Shown here piece after piece: positions 54,844-62,852 of a DNA stretch of 64,000 nucleotides. The stretch is from the NCBI GenBank assembly GCA_002359215.1, contig DEMN01000006.1, positions 383,542-447,541 on the forward strand. The letters are read 5' to 3'. The notes beneath the pieces are model-generated. The model searched no databases and was not told where the DNA came from. It worked only from the letters and a program-made list of their open reading frames with translations. Position 1 is the first letter of the stretch, and each line of letters opens with the position of its first letter. The translations under genes and the position numbers were made by a program. The DNA is from Flavobacteriales bacterium UBA2669. GTDB taxonomy: Bacteria > Bacteroidota > Bacteroidia > Flavobacteriales_E > Vicingaceae.

Positions 54844-56772
54844 TTAAGAAAAAATAGTATAAACAATCCAACTGGAAATATAGGCTAAGGCTCCCATATA
54901 AACCACTTGAATAATAGGCCATTTGTAAGATTTAGTTTCTCTGTAAACAACAGCAAGAGTCGCCATACATTGCATAGCAAAAGCATAAAATATTAATAAA
55001 GAAAAGGTCGTGGCTTTGTTATAAAGTCTGTCGCCTGTTTCAGGGTTTTTTGCTTGTAGCATTTTTTCTCTGATGGAAGTGGTGTTATCTTCATCACCAA
55101 CACTGTATAAAGTTGCCATAGTTCCTACAAAAACTTCTCTGGCAGCAAAAGAGGTTACTAAAGAGATGCCTATTTTCCAATCGAAACCTATTGGTTTAAT
55201 TAATGGTTCAATGGTTTTTCCTAAATAAGCAGCATAAGAAGCTTCTAATTTTTCTGAGGCTATTAAATTATTTATTTCGTCTTCACTTTCGTTTTCGTAA
55301 GCAGGTGAAGCATATTTTTCTTCAATTTTTTCAAAAGTATCTCCCGGACCGTAAGAAGAAAGTCCCCATAATACAATAGAGATGGCAATGATTATTTTTC
55401 CTGCTTCAAAAAGAAATACTTTTACTTTATTATAAACCGAAAAGCCTACATTAGACCATCTAGGTAAACGGTAAATAGGCATTTCCATAATAAAATTCGA
55501 TTTTCCTTTAGATTTTAAAATCCATTTAAAAACTAAAGCGGCAAAAAGTGCTGCAAGGAAACCAATAAGGTAAAGTCCCATCATTACAATTCCTTGCAGG
55601 TTAAAAATGCCCACTTGCTCTTCTGTGGGAATAACTAAAGCTATTAATAAAGTATAAACTGGAATCCTAGCAGAGCAACTAATTAATGGCGATACCATTA
55701 TGGTAATTAATCGCTCTTTTAAATTATTAATAGAACGAGTACTCATAATTGCAGGAACGGCACAGGCAATAGAACTTATTAATGGAATAATAGATTTTCC
55801 GTTTAAACCGAAAGGACGTAATAATCTATCCATTAAAAAACTAACTCTAGACATATAACCGGTATCTTCTAAAATGGTAATGAAGGCAAATAACAAAGCG
55901 ATTTGTGGAACAAAAATTACAATGCCACTTAGTCCTGCTAAAATTCCGTTAACAATTAAATCGCTTAACACACCTTCTGGTAGCCAACTTTCTACCAAAC
56001 TACCAAGCAAGGAAAAACCTTCTTCAATAAGTTCCATTGGATATGCTGACCAAGAAAAAATAGCTTGAAAAATAACAAACAGGATACTTAAAAAGATGAG
56101 GTAGCCGTATATTTTATGGGTTAAAATATTGTCAATTTTTTTGGTTCTATCTATCCATTTGTTCGCTTCACCACCTTTTAAACAAGATAGTAAAATAGTG
56201 GTTATTTTTTCGTATCGCTCAGTGGCAGTTAATGCAATAAGTTTTGTTGGCTTAAATTTGTAATTGGTAATAACTTCTTTTAGCTCATTTATGCCTTTTT
56301 TTATACGAGCATTTACCGGAACTACAGGGATTTGTAGTAAAGCGGATATTTTATCCAAATCAATACATTGCTTACTTTTTTGAAGTAAATCCATCATGTT
56401 TAAAACCAATACAACAGGTTTTCCCAAATCAATAATTTGCGTACAAAGAAATAAGTTTCTTTTTAAGTTAGTAACATCTGCTACTACAATAATTAGTTCA
56501 TCATCCGTAATATTTTTAATGGTGTTCGCAGCTACTCTTTCATCTTCAGCTTCAGGGTTTAAGCTATAAGTTCCTGGCAAATCTACCACTTCAATTTGTT
56601 GGTTGTTGATATTGGTATAGCCTGATTTTTTATCTACTGTGACCCCTGGAAAATTTCCTGTTTTTTGAGTTAGTCCTGTAAGTGCATTGAATAAAGAACT
56701 TTTACCGGTGTTAGGGTTTCCAACAAGGTAAATAGTTTTAACAGGTAGGTTATTTTTGGTTGATGAACTCAG
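54844..56772 (-). CDS. feoB: Ferrous iron transporter FeoB, probable CUG start
   Basis: FeoB is the inner-membrane GTPase-coupled Fe2+ permease. The frame is open from the TAA at 56781-56783 and encodes a full G domain: G1 VGNPNTGKSSLFN, G2 FPGVT, G3 DLPGTYS, G4 NMMD. About eight helices follow, with the core VSFLMDRLLRPFGLNGKSII and two Gate regions with Cys (SSIACAVPA, SPLISCSARIP). No ATG, GTG or TTG precedes the P-loop. A CTG at 56772-56770 overlaps the feoA stop as CTGA and yields an N-terminus MSSSTKNNLPVKTIYLVGNP of 642 aa in all. An ATT (about 56730) is an alternative. A GTG start at 56589 would cut off the P-loop and is implausible. Confidence 0.9.
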   Translation of the reverse strand: MSSSTKNNLPVKTIYLVGNPNTGKSSLFNALTGLTQKTGNFPGVTVDKKSGYTNINNQQIEVVDLPGTYSLNPEAEDERVAANTIKNITDDELIIVVADVTNLKRNLFLCTQIIDLGKPVVLVLNMMDLLQKSKQCIDLDKISALLQIPVVPVNARIKKGINELKEVITNYKFKPTKLIALTATERYEKITTILLSCLKGGEANKWIDRTKKIDNILTHKIYGYLIFLSILFVIFQAIFSWSAYPMELIEEGFSLLGSLVESWLPEGVLSDLIVNGILAGLSGIVIFVPQIALLFAFITILEDTGYMSRVSFLMDRLLRPFGLNGKSIIPLISSIACAVPAIMSTRSINNLKERLITIMVSPLISCSARIPVYTLLIALVIPTEEQVGIFNLQGIVMMGLYLIGFLAALFAALVFKWILKSKGKSNFIMEMPIYRLPRWSNVGFSVYNKVKVFLFEAGKIIIAISIVLWGLSSYGPGDTFEKIEEKYASPAYENESEDEINNLIASEKLEASYAAYLGKTIEPLIKPIGFDWKIGISLVTSFAAREVFVGTMATLYSVGDEDNTTSIREKMLQAKNPETGDRLYNKATTFSLLIFYAFAMQCMATLAVVYRETKSYKWPIIQVVYMGALAYISSWIVYTIFS

Positions 56773-56999
56773 CTTGTCTTAGTTTTTTCGATTAATATTT
56801 TTTTTGCATCTTCTTTTCTAATGCTAATATAATTGAGTCCGGAAGTAATTAAAATAGGGTCTTTTAAAGGGGCAATACGATCAAGCTTTACGTCTTCACC
56901 AACAATAAAACCCATATTTAACATTGATTCTTCTAATTGTTCATCAAGTATTTGAACAATTTGTGCAGATTCGTTTTCTTTAAGTTCATCTAAGGTCAT
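56769..56999 (-). CDS. feoA: FeoA SH3-like iron transport protein
   Basis: This 76-aa protein has the FeoA pattern TLDELKENESAQIVQI, LNMGFIVGEDVKLDRIAPLKDP and NYISIRKEDAKKI, an SH3-like barrel that is thought to modulate FeoB. ATG 56999 is preferred over a TTG at 57005. Its TGA overlaps the proposed feoB CTG. A canonical promoter and a palindrome precede it. Confidence 0.93.
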   Translation of the reverse strand: MTLDELKENESAQIVQILDEQLEESMLNMGFIVGEDVKLDRIAPLKDPILITSGLNYISIRKEDAKKILIEKTKTS

Positions 57000-57010
57000 C
57001 AGCAATAGTT

Positions 57011-57029
57011 ATTTAGATTTAGTCTAAAT
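57011..57029. promoter_or_regulatory. Palindrome in the feoAB leader, candidate operator
   Basis: ATTTAGA-TTTAG-TCTAAAT is a perfect 7-5-7 inverted repeat between the predicted transcript start (near 57032) and the feoA ATG. Its TTAG...CTAA halves resemble DtxR/IdeR/MntR-type metal-regulator sites in general form. Confidence 0.5.
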
Positions 57030-57037
57030 AGAGGGTT

Positions 57038-57068
57038 CAAAAGTAGATTAAAAAGCTGATATTTTCAA
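57038..57068 (-). promoter_or_regulatory. feoAB promoter
   Basis: The minus strand reads TTG (57068-57066), 20 bp, then TACTTTTG (57045-57038). The -33 TTG overlaps the stop codon of the small lipoprotein gene upstream, so feoAB can be transcribed separately from it. Confidence 0.65.
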
Positions 57069-57202
57069 TGATTTTTGTCAGAAAAATTGGATAAACTCCA
57101 TTTAGGACAAGTATTGCATTTATCTTTTTTCCCTAAGAAACAAGAGGACAGAGATAATAAAACTCCAAAAGTGATAATGAGGTATTTTATTCTTCGGTTC
57201 AT
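57065..57202 (-). CDS. Small lipoprotein with CxxC, 45 aa
   Basis: ATG 57202 opens a 45-codon frame. The N-terminus MNRRIKYLIITFGVLLSLSS leads to a lipobox-like SSC (Cys21). A short mature part LGKKDKCNTCPKW with CxxC (Cys29, Cys32) follows. It lies on the same strand just upstream of feoA. The mature part of about 25 residues is too short to name. The signal, the lipobox position and the CxxC argue for a real gene. It may be related to iron uptake by position only. Confidence 0.6.
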   Translation of the reverse strand: MNRRIKYLIITFGVLLSLSSCFLGKKDKCNTCPKWSLSNFSDKNH

Positions 57203-57263
57203 ACTGCTAAATTAATTATTTTTTTGGAACATAGAAATTTCAAAAATAGTAAGAGTATTATAT

Positions 57264-57298
57264 TTTGATTAATAAACCTTTTATTTTTTTTACATTTG
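57264..57298 (+). promoter_or_regulatory. Promoter of mlaE
   Basis: TTTG (57264-57267), 23 bp, then TACATTTG (57291-57298). The mlaE ATG is 17 bp downstream, giving a leader of about ten bases. Confidence 0.65.
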
Positions 57299-57314
57299 TG
57301 GCTTACATTCTATA

Positions 57315-58058
57315 ATGATAACACTTTTTGAGAACATAGGAGCTTATTTTATCTTATTATCGAGGGTATTTAAAAAACCAGATAATTATAAATTAATTTT
57401 TAAACAGACTATTCATGAAATGGTAAGTTTAGGAATTGGTTCTTTGGGCTTAATTGCTATCATTTCGGTATTTATGGGAGCGGTTGTTACTATACAAACA
57501 GCTACCAACATGAATAATCCATTACTTCCTGGTTACTTAGTTGGTTTTGCTACTAGAGAGTCGTTTATATTAGAATTGGCTCCAACAGTTATGTCGTTAA
57601 TTTTAGCAGGTAAAATCGGTTCTAATGTAGCTTCAGAAATTGGAACTATGAGAATTTCTGACCAAATAGATGCATTAGAAATTATGGGAGTAAATTCTGC
57701 TTCATACCTTGTATTTCCTAAAATAGTTGCTTCTTTAATTTTTATTCCAATTATTGTTATTTATAGTATGGCATTAGGAATAATAGGTGGTTTATTGGTT
57801 TCTATGTATTTTGATGGTATGACATTAAATGATTATATTTTAGGAATTAGATTTGATTTTAAAATGTTCTCCATTACCTATGCTTTAATCAAATCTGTAT
57901 TTTTTGCATTTATTATTACCAGCATACCCTCTTATTTTGGATACTATGTAAAAGGTGGAGCATTAGAAATAGGTAAAGCTAGTACTAAATCGGTAGTTTA
58001 TAGTAGTATAACTATACTTATTATTAATTACTTGCTTACACAAATGTTATTGGTATGA
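57315..58058 (+). CDS. mlaE: MlaE/YrbE-type ABC permease
   Basis: MlaE is the membrane permease of the ABC system that moves phospholipids between the membranes. The 247-aa protein has ISVFMGAVVTIQTA, ELAPTVMSLILAGKIGSNVA with the invariant EIGTMRISDQIDALEIMGVN and five or six helices. It overlaps mlaF by ATGA. No MlaD (MCE) gene follows in this window, so the substrate-carrying partner must be elsewhere. Confidence 0.92.
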   Translation: MITLFENIGAYFILLSRVFKKPDNYKLIFKQTIHEMVSLGIGSLGLIAIISVFMGAVVTIQTATNMNNPLLPGYLVGFATRESFILELAPTVMSLILAGKIGSNVASEIGTMRISDQIDALEIMGVNSASYLVFPKIVASLIFIPIIVIYSMALGIIGGLLVSMYFDGMTLNDYILGIRFDFKMFSITYALIKSVFFAFIITSIPSYFGYYVKGGALEIGKASTKSVVYSSITILIINYLLTQMLLV

Positions 58059-58804
58059 TAGAAGTAAAGAATTTATATAAATCGTTTGGTGAACACCATG
58101 TGTTACAAGATATTTCTGTAAGTTTTGAGCCTGGAAAAATTAACTTAATAATAGGAGGGAGTGGTTCAGGAAAATCTGTTTTAACAAAGTGTATGGTAGG
58201 CTTACACGAAATTGATAGCGGATCTATTAAATATGATGGAAAAGAGTTTACTACTATGAATTTTAAACAGAAAAAAGAAATTCGTAAAGATATAGGTATG
58301 CTTTTTCAGGCGTCAGCATTGTTTGATTCTCTTACTGTTGAAGAAAATGTATTGTTTCCTTTAGAAATGTACACCAAGCAAACTAGAAAAGAGATGCTTG
58401 AGAGAGTTGATTTCTGTTTGGATAGAGTAAACTTAGAAAATGCGAATAAACTTTACCCTGCTGAGCTGAGCGGTGGAATGAAAAAAAGAGTAGGGATAGC
58501 TAGAGCAATTGCTTTAAATCCTAAATATCTTTTTTGTGATGAACCTAATTCCGGATTAGATCCTTTTACAGGAATTGTTATCGACCAATTAATTCAAGAA
58601 ATTACTAAAGAGTATAACATGACTACCATAGTAATTACACATGATATGAACTCTGTTATGGAAACAGGAGAAAATATTATGTTTTTGTACCAAGGTAAAA
58701 ATTGGTGGCAGGGGGACAATAATGAGATTGTTAAATCTGATAATAAGGAACTTTCTGAATTTGTTTTTGCTTCTAAAATTATGAAGCAGTTTAAGAATAT
58801 TTAA
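58055..58804 (+). CDS. mlaF: MlaF-type ABC ATPase
   Basis: This 249-aa ATPase partners MlaE. It shows Walker A IIGGSGSGKSVLTK, Q-loop GMLFQASALFDSL, signature LSGGMKKRVGIARAIA, Walker B LFCDEPNSGLDP (Asp-Glu), and H-switch VITHDM. SGGM in place of SGGQ and the AL/FDS Q-loop are typical of the Mla group. It ends before a perfect hairpin. Confidence 0.92.
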   Translation: MIEVKNLYKSFGEHHVLQDISVSFEPGKINLIIGGSGSGKSVLTKCMVGLHEIDSGSIKYDGKEFTTMNFKQKKEIRKDIGMLFQASALFDSLTVEENVLFPLEMYTKQTRKEMLERVDFCLDRVNLENANKLYPAELSGGMKKRVGIARAIALNPKYLFCDEPNSGLDPFTGIVIDQLIQEITKEYNMTTIVITHDMNSVMETGENIMFLYQGKNWWQGDNNEIVKSDNKELSEFVFASKIMKQFKNI

Positions 58805-58818
58805 CAGTTAAATTTACA

Positions 58819-58861
58819 ACACAAAAAAACCGCTATGAATTTCATAGCGGTTTTTTTGTGT
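58819..58861. terminator. Bidirectional terminator, perfect 21-bp inverted repeat
   Basis: Arms of 21 bp around a single T, with core ACCGCTATGAA / TTCATAGCGGT and flanking A7/T7 runs, between convergent mlaF and the T9SS-cargo gene. Strong in both directions. Confidence 0.92.
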
Positions 58862-58878
58862 ATTGAGAGAGTTGTTAA

Positions 58879-59778
58879 TTATCTAACATAGAATTTTTTT
58901 GTAATTGTCCCTTCGTTTGAAGTTAAATTAACCATGTAAATTCCACTTGACAAATTACTTAAATCAACTAATTCAGTTTGACTGTTTACATTAATTGAAG
59001 CAACATTTTTACCATCAATTGAGATAACGTTAATCATTCCATTGGTAATGGTAGTATTCATTTTAACTGTAACTTGGTTGTTTTGGTTACTGATAAATTG
59101 AATAGCGTTTTCGAAATTAACTTCATTAACACCTACAGTTCCCATATCTCCTGCAGCAATTGCAGTATTAGGAGTAGCGTTATAAGCATAGTCTTTAATG
59201 GTCATAGAAGTGCCGTTTGAGGCCATTTCTACTCTTACCCAACCGTAATGAGTAGATCCTGAAATATCAAACCTAACACCAATATAGCCTTCAGTACCTA
59301 AAAAATTACCATAAGAATAAGGCCCATATTGAATATTAGCTGGAGGACCAAAATATGTACTTTGTACATTTCCTACAATTCCTTGGGCTTGGTAAAAAGT
59401 ACCTGCTGCACCAATGGCATTGCCATTAGGTACATTTGAAGGGTAATCAGAAGAGGCACCCATCCAGCCATTAGTTGCAGGAGCTGCCGTACCAAATAAA
59501 GCAACACCGGCATCGTAGCTTAATGTATAAGGAACTTGTAGAGTACCAGCAGTGAATACACCGGTTACAGTACCACTAGCAGCTACCAACCCCATGTCAA
59601 TAACAGCATCACCATCTAAATTTAATAGATATTGAGCTGTTCCTGTAGGAGTTAATACTACATCCGGATTAATGTCTGTATAGGTTACCTGAGCAGATGC
59701 TCCTGCAGCAGCAGTAACACCGGTAGCTAAAGCAGCATATCTTTTAATTTTTAAGTTAAGATTGTTAGATTTTTCCAT
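58879..59778 (-). CDS. Secreted protein with T9SS type A sorting domain
   Basis: This 299-aa protein begins with a basic n-region (MEKSNNLNLKIKRYAALATG) and an Ala-rich h-region ending ASAQ. A beta-rich Gly/Thr/Tyr-rich middle (about 30-215) follows, with YIGVRFDISGSTHYGWVRVE. The last 80 residues are a T9SS type A C-terminal domain, with VISIDGKNV, LVDLSNLSSGIYMVNLTSNE and a terminal KKFYVR. It is exported through T9SS to the surface or medium. Function unknown. Confidence 0.9.
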   Translation of the reverse strand: MEKSNNLNLKIKRYAALATGVTAAAGASAQVTYTDINPDVVLTPTGTAQYLLNLDGDAVIDMGLVAASGTVTGVFTAGTLQVPYTLSYDAGVALFGTAAPATNGWMGASSDYPSNVPNGNAIGAAGTFYQAQGIVGNVQSTYFGPPANIQYGPYSYGNFLGTEGYIGVRFDISGSTHYGWVRVEMASNGTSMTIKDYAYNATPNTAIAAGDMGTVGVNEVNFENAIQFISNQNNQVTVKMNTTITNGMINVISIDGKNVASINVNSQTELVDLSNLSSGIYMVNLTSNEGTITKKFYVR

Positions 59779-59833
59779 AGTATAAAGTTTAAATTAATAT
59801 GTAAATTTTAAAATCAGCGACTAAATTAGTAAA

Positions 59834-62467
59834 TTATTTTTTTATTTTGTTACGATATAAAGATTTATCTATAATTTCTTTCATTTTATCGATGTTTCCA
59901 TCATGTTCAATAAATGATAAAATTGTATGTAACTCTTCTTCTGTATTTTCAAGAACATCGGTATAATTAACATCCAGCATCTCAACATTTGGTTGACTAT
60001 CTACCCAAGCTTCTACTTTTTGTAATTGTTTTTGAAAAGCTTCACTTAGTTTTAATGGAAAAGTTTTAGATTTCACATCTTTTTCTTTTCCCAACATAAC
60101 TTGTTGACTTTGTAAGACCTCATTCATATCTCTTCTCATAAATATAATTCTGTAATCATAATTAGAAGGTAAAAAAGGTAATAATTGGGCAATAATTTTA
60201 ACAGCTTTTCCATTAGCGTTTGGTAACCAACTTTTATCAACCATTAATTTTTTTACAGGTTCATATTCATAATACCCTTTAGGATTATTATTATCCGCTT
60301 CTCTTTTCTTATCTGTTAATACAGGGAAGCCTGATGCATCTATTATTTGCATCATCATAGAGGTGCCGGAACGAGGTAATCCGGAAACAATAGTTATTTT
60401 ACCTTTAATGTTATTATTTAAAAAGTCTTTATGTGATTTAGCTTTATCAGGAGCATTTAATTCATTTTCATATAAATCAACTAGCCATTTATGTGCTTTA
60501 GTCATTCCAGGTATCATAGAAACAGCTACTTCAAAAGCTTGAGCAGCCTCTGTTATATTTCCTGTTTTAACTAATGCTTCACCTATATGGTAGTGAGCAT
60601 TTGGAAAATAATAATTAGTATCAATGGCTAAAAACAATTCATCTAAGGCTTGTTCATAATTATTTAATCTTAAAAAAGAGAGCCCTAATCCGTGATGAGC
60701 TATTGAATTAGTATCATCAATAGAAAGAGCTTTAATGAATGCTTCTTGAGCATCTTCCCATTTATGTCTTAACATACAAACTTTGCCCATATTTAGATAT
60801 AAGTCTAATGAATTAGGCGTTTTTTTCAACACTTTTTCAAAACAAACCATTGCTTTTTTAGGTCTGTTAAGATGCATTAAAAGTTGACCTTCAACAAAAT
60901 CAATATAGTTCGGAAGTTCTATTTCCTTCATGATACTTCTGTTCTTTTTCTTTTTTTCTTCTTCTGTCAGTTTAGCTTCTTCTTCCTCTATTATTACTTG
61001 TAAGTCTTTTAATCTTTCTATAAGGTCTTTACATTTTGCATACTTTCTTTTTTGCAAATAACATTGAGCCAATCGTTGTCCATAACGTATTTCTCTGGGG
61101 TTATCCTCAACAAGTTCCTCTAAAAGTTCAATTGCTTTATCTGTTTTGTTTCCATCAATTAAATTTCTGGCTACATAATATTTAGATTCTTGTTTTGTAG
61201 AGTTTATTCTAGCAGAAATATTTTCATCAGGAGCATCAATATAGCCAAGTTCAATTAATTGCTGCATTGCTTCTTGAGCAGCCCAAGGATCTTCTTGTAA
61301 GTCAGAAGGGTGCATTCCACATTCGCCTTCAACCTTTTCCCAATCTTTAATGGTATCTACTTTTATAGGTTTATCAAATGCTTGTATTAAAGGTTTCCCC
61401 TCCATATTTTCTCCAACAGGAAGCCCAAATAGCGTTAACAATGTTGGGGTAACATCTAAAACAGATGCCCCATGTATCATTTCTCCTTTTTTTATTCCCG
61501 GACCTCTCATACAAATTATACCATAAGGACTATGTTCTTGTGCTGGAGCTGCAGGTTCTTTTATTAAGTATTTAGGTCTTAGGTGGTCAGAATGAAAACC
61601 ATGGTCAGAAACTATCATGACAATAGTGTCATCATCTACCATTTGTAACGTTCTATCAAGCATCATATCATGAAACATGTACCCGGCATTAACAACGTCC
61701 TTATAATTTTCATATAATTTTTTTGGAATACCTTTTCTATGTGGAGGATGAAATTTCATTGTTAGATGCGAAAAATGATCTATAGCATCATGATAAACAG
61801 CCATAAAATCCCATTCTGTTTCTCTTTGTAGATATGTTGATGCAGCGTGTATTGATGCAGCGTGAGCTAATATTTTTGCAACACTAACAGGTCTTTTGTC
61901 TTTTTTAGTATCAATGTCTTTAATGTTAGGAATAAAAGGAGCTATATGCGCTCCTGTCATTTCAGATGGGTGTACTCTCAGTTCCTTTAATATATCAACC
62001 ATTTCTTTAGGATGAATAGTTCCATCAGGCATATCCCATTCTTCTCCTAAGGGTTTATTGGCTTGCTGAAATAAATTAGAGACCATTACTCCATTAATTG
62101 GCTCAGCAGGATTACTAGGCCACCAGCCTACAACGTTAGATTTTAATTCATTTTGATGTAAAATATTCCAAATTGCCTTAACTTTTCTTGAAGTGCTTGT
62201 TACTGGTCTAATGCCGCTATTATCGGCAAGAGGTTCAACAAACCCGGTTATCCCATGTTTATCAGCTCTGTACCCTGTTGCCATAGATGTCCAGAGCATT
62301 GGAGAAAGAGGAGGGTCTAAGGTTTTTATCTTACCATGAACACCTTCTGAAATAAATTTTGCCAAAGTTGGCATTTTACCTTGTTGAATTAATGGATATA
62401 TTACCTTCCAATCTGCTGCATCCCAACCAATAAGAAGAACTTTTTTTGCTAATTTATTTTTTTGCAT
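59834..62467 (-). CDS. AlkP-superfamily phosphohydrolase - TPR - sulfotransferase fusion
   Basis: This 877-aa protein has three parts. Residues 8-330 are an AlkP-superfamily (COG3379/type I phosphodiesterase) domain: KVLLIGWDAADWKVIYPL, the nucleophile region PPLSPMLWTSMATGYRADKH, VYHDAIDHFSH and SDHGFHSDHLRPK. Residues 430-665 hold TPR repeats. Residues 690-870 are a sulfotransferase: PAPS-loop SGLPRSGTSMMMQIIDASGF and the 3'-phosphate loop MRRDMNEVLQSQQVM. There is no signal peptide or membrane helix, so it acts in the cytoplasm. The start overlaps the 51-aa gene by 14 bp. A substrate cannot be named. Confidence 0.85.
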   Translation of the reverse strand: MQKNKLAKKVLLIGWDAADWKVIYPLIQQGKMPTLAKFISEGVHGKIKTLDPPLSPMLWTSMATGYRADKHGITGFVEPLADNSGIRPVTSTSRKVKAIWNILHQNELKSNVVGWWPSNPAEPINGVMVSNLFQQANKPLGEEWDMPDGTIHPKEMVDILKELRVHPSEMTGAHIAPFIPNIKDIDTKKDKRPVSVAKILAHAASIHAASTYLQRETEWDFMAVYHDAIDHFSHLTMKFHPPHRKGIPKKLYENYKDVVNAGYMFHDMMLDRTLQMVDDDTIVMIVSDHGFHSDHLRPKYLIKEPAAPAQEHSPYGIICMRGPGIKKGEMIHGASVLDVTPTLLTLFGLPVGENMEGKPLIQAFDKPIKVDTIKDWEKVEGECGMHPSDLQEDPWAAQEAMQQLIELGYIDAPDENISARINSTKQESKYYVARNLIDGNKTDKAIELLEELVEDNPREIRYGQRLAQCYLQKRKYAKCKDLIERLKDLQVIIEEEEAKLTEEEKKKKNRSIMKEIELPNYIDFVEGQLLMHLNRPKKAMVCFEKVLKKTPNSLDLYLNMGKVCMLRHKWEDAQEAFIKALSIDDTNSIAHHGLGLSFLRLNNYEQALDELFLAIDTNYYFPNAHYHIGEALVKTGNITEAAQAFEVAVSMIPGMTKAHKWLVDLYENELNAPDKAKSHKDFLNNNIKGKITIVSGLPRSGTSMMMQIIDASGFPVLTDKKREADNNNPKGYYEYEPVKKLMVDKSWLPNANGKAVKIIAQLLPFLPSNYDYRIIFMRRDMNEVLQSQQVMLGKEKDVKSKTFPLKLSEAFQKQLQKVEAWVDSQPNVEMLDVNYTDVLENTEEELHTILSFIEHDGNIDKMKEIIDKSLYRNKIKK

Positions 62468-62609
62468 TTTTTTTGCTTGTATTTGTTTTTTTCTTTTTTA
62501 ATTCTAAATCTCTCTTTTTTCTCCAAGAGAGTAACCCAATGTCGCCATGAGCTAAAATTCCAAGACTTCCTTCAATAGGGATTTCAACAGTTTTATCTTT
62601 CTTTGTCAT
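62454..62609 (-). CDS. Small lysine-rich protein, 51 aa, coupled to the fusion gene
   Basis: ATG 62609 to TAA 62454 encodes 51 aa. A conserved-looking front IPIEGSLGILAHGDIGLLSW is followed by RKKRDLELKKKK and a Lys tail. It overlaps the start of the phosphohydrolase-TPR-sulfotransferase gene by 14 bp, a classical translational coupling, and has a good promoter (62664-62691). I do not recognise the family with certainty. No signal peptide, so cytoplasmic. Confidence 0.7.
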   Translation of the reverse strand: MTKKDKTVEIPIEGSLGILAHGDIGLLSWRKKRDLELKKKKTNTSKKNAKK

Positions 62610-62663
62610 AAATTTATAAATTATAAAATACGCAATATTGAATTTTGATTTTCACAAAAGTAA

Positions 62664-62691
62664 CAAAACTATTTTTTAGAGGAAATATCAA
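62664..62691 (-). promoter_or_regulatory. Promoter of the 51-aa and fusion genes
   Basis: The minus strand reads TTG (62691-62689), 17 bp, then TAGTTTTG (62671-62664). A second TACTTTTG (62662-62655) lies just downstream. About 55 bp before ATG 62609. Confidence 0.55.
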
Positions 62692-62809
62692 GAGGAGTTA
62701 GTTAATAAATAGTTAGGAATATCATAATTATAAATAGATTAATTATAACTTTTAAGAGAATGTTAAAAAAATATTAGCAATTCATTTTTAATGTTAAATA
62801 TATTATGAG

Positions 62810-62817
62810 TAAATTTG
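62810..62817 (+). promoter_or_regulatory. TAAATTTG -7 box of the secreted-protein gene
   Basis: A perfect TAnnTTTG match 35 bp before ATG 62853. A TTTTA run 19 bp upstream (ending 62790) stands where the -33 TTTG belongs. Confidence 0.5.
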
Positions 62818-62852
62818 GACTTTACAAACATTAAAAACCAAAAATAAAAGTT

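Noticed and set aside
54844..56589. feoB as an N-terminally truncated pseudogene starting at GTG 56589
   Set aside because: The same frame continues upstream through an intact G1 motif (VGNPNTGKSS) with no stop until 56781-56783, so only the start codon is unusual.
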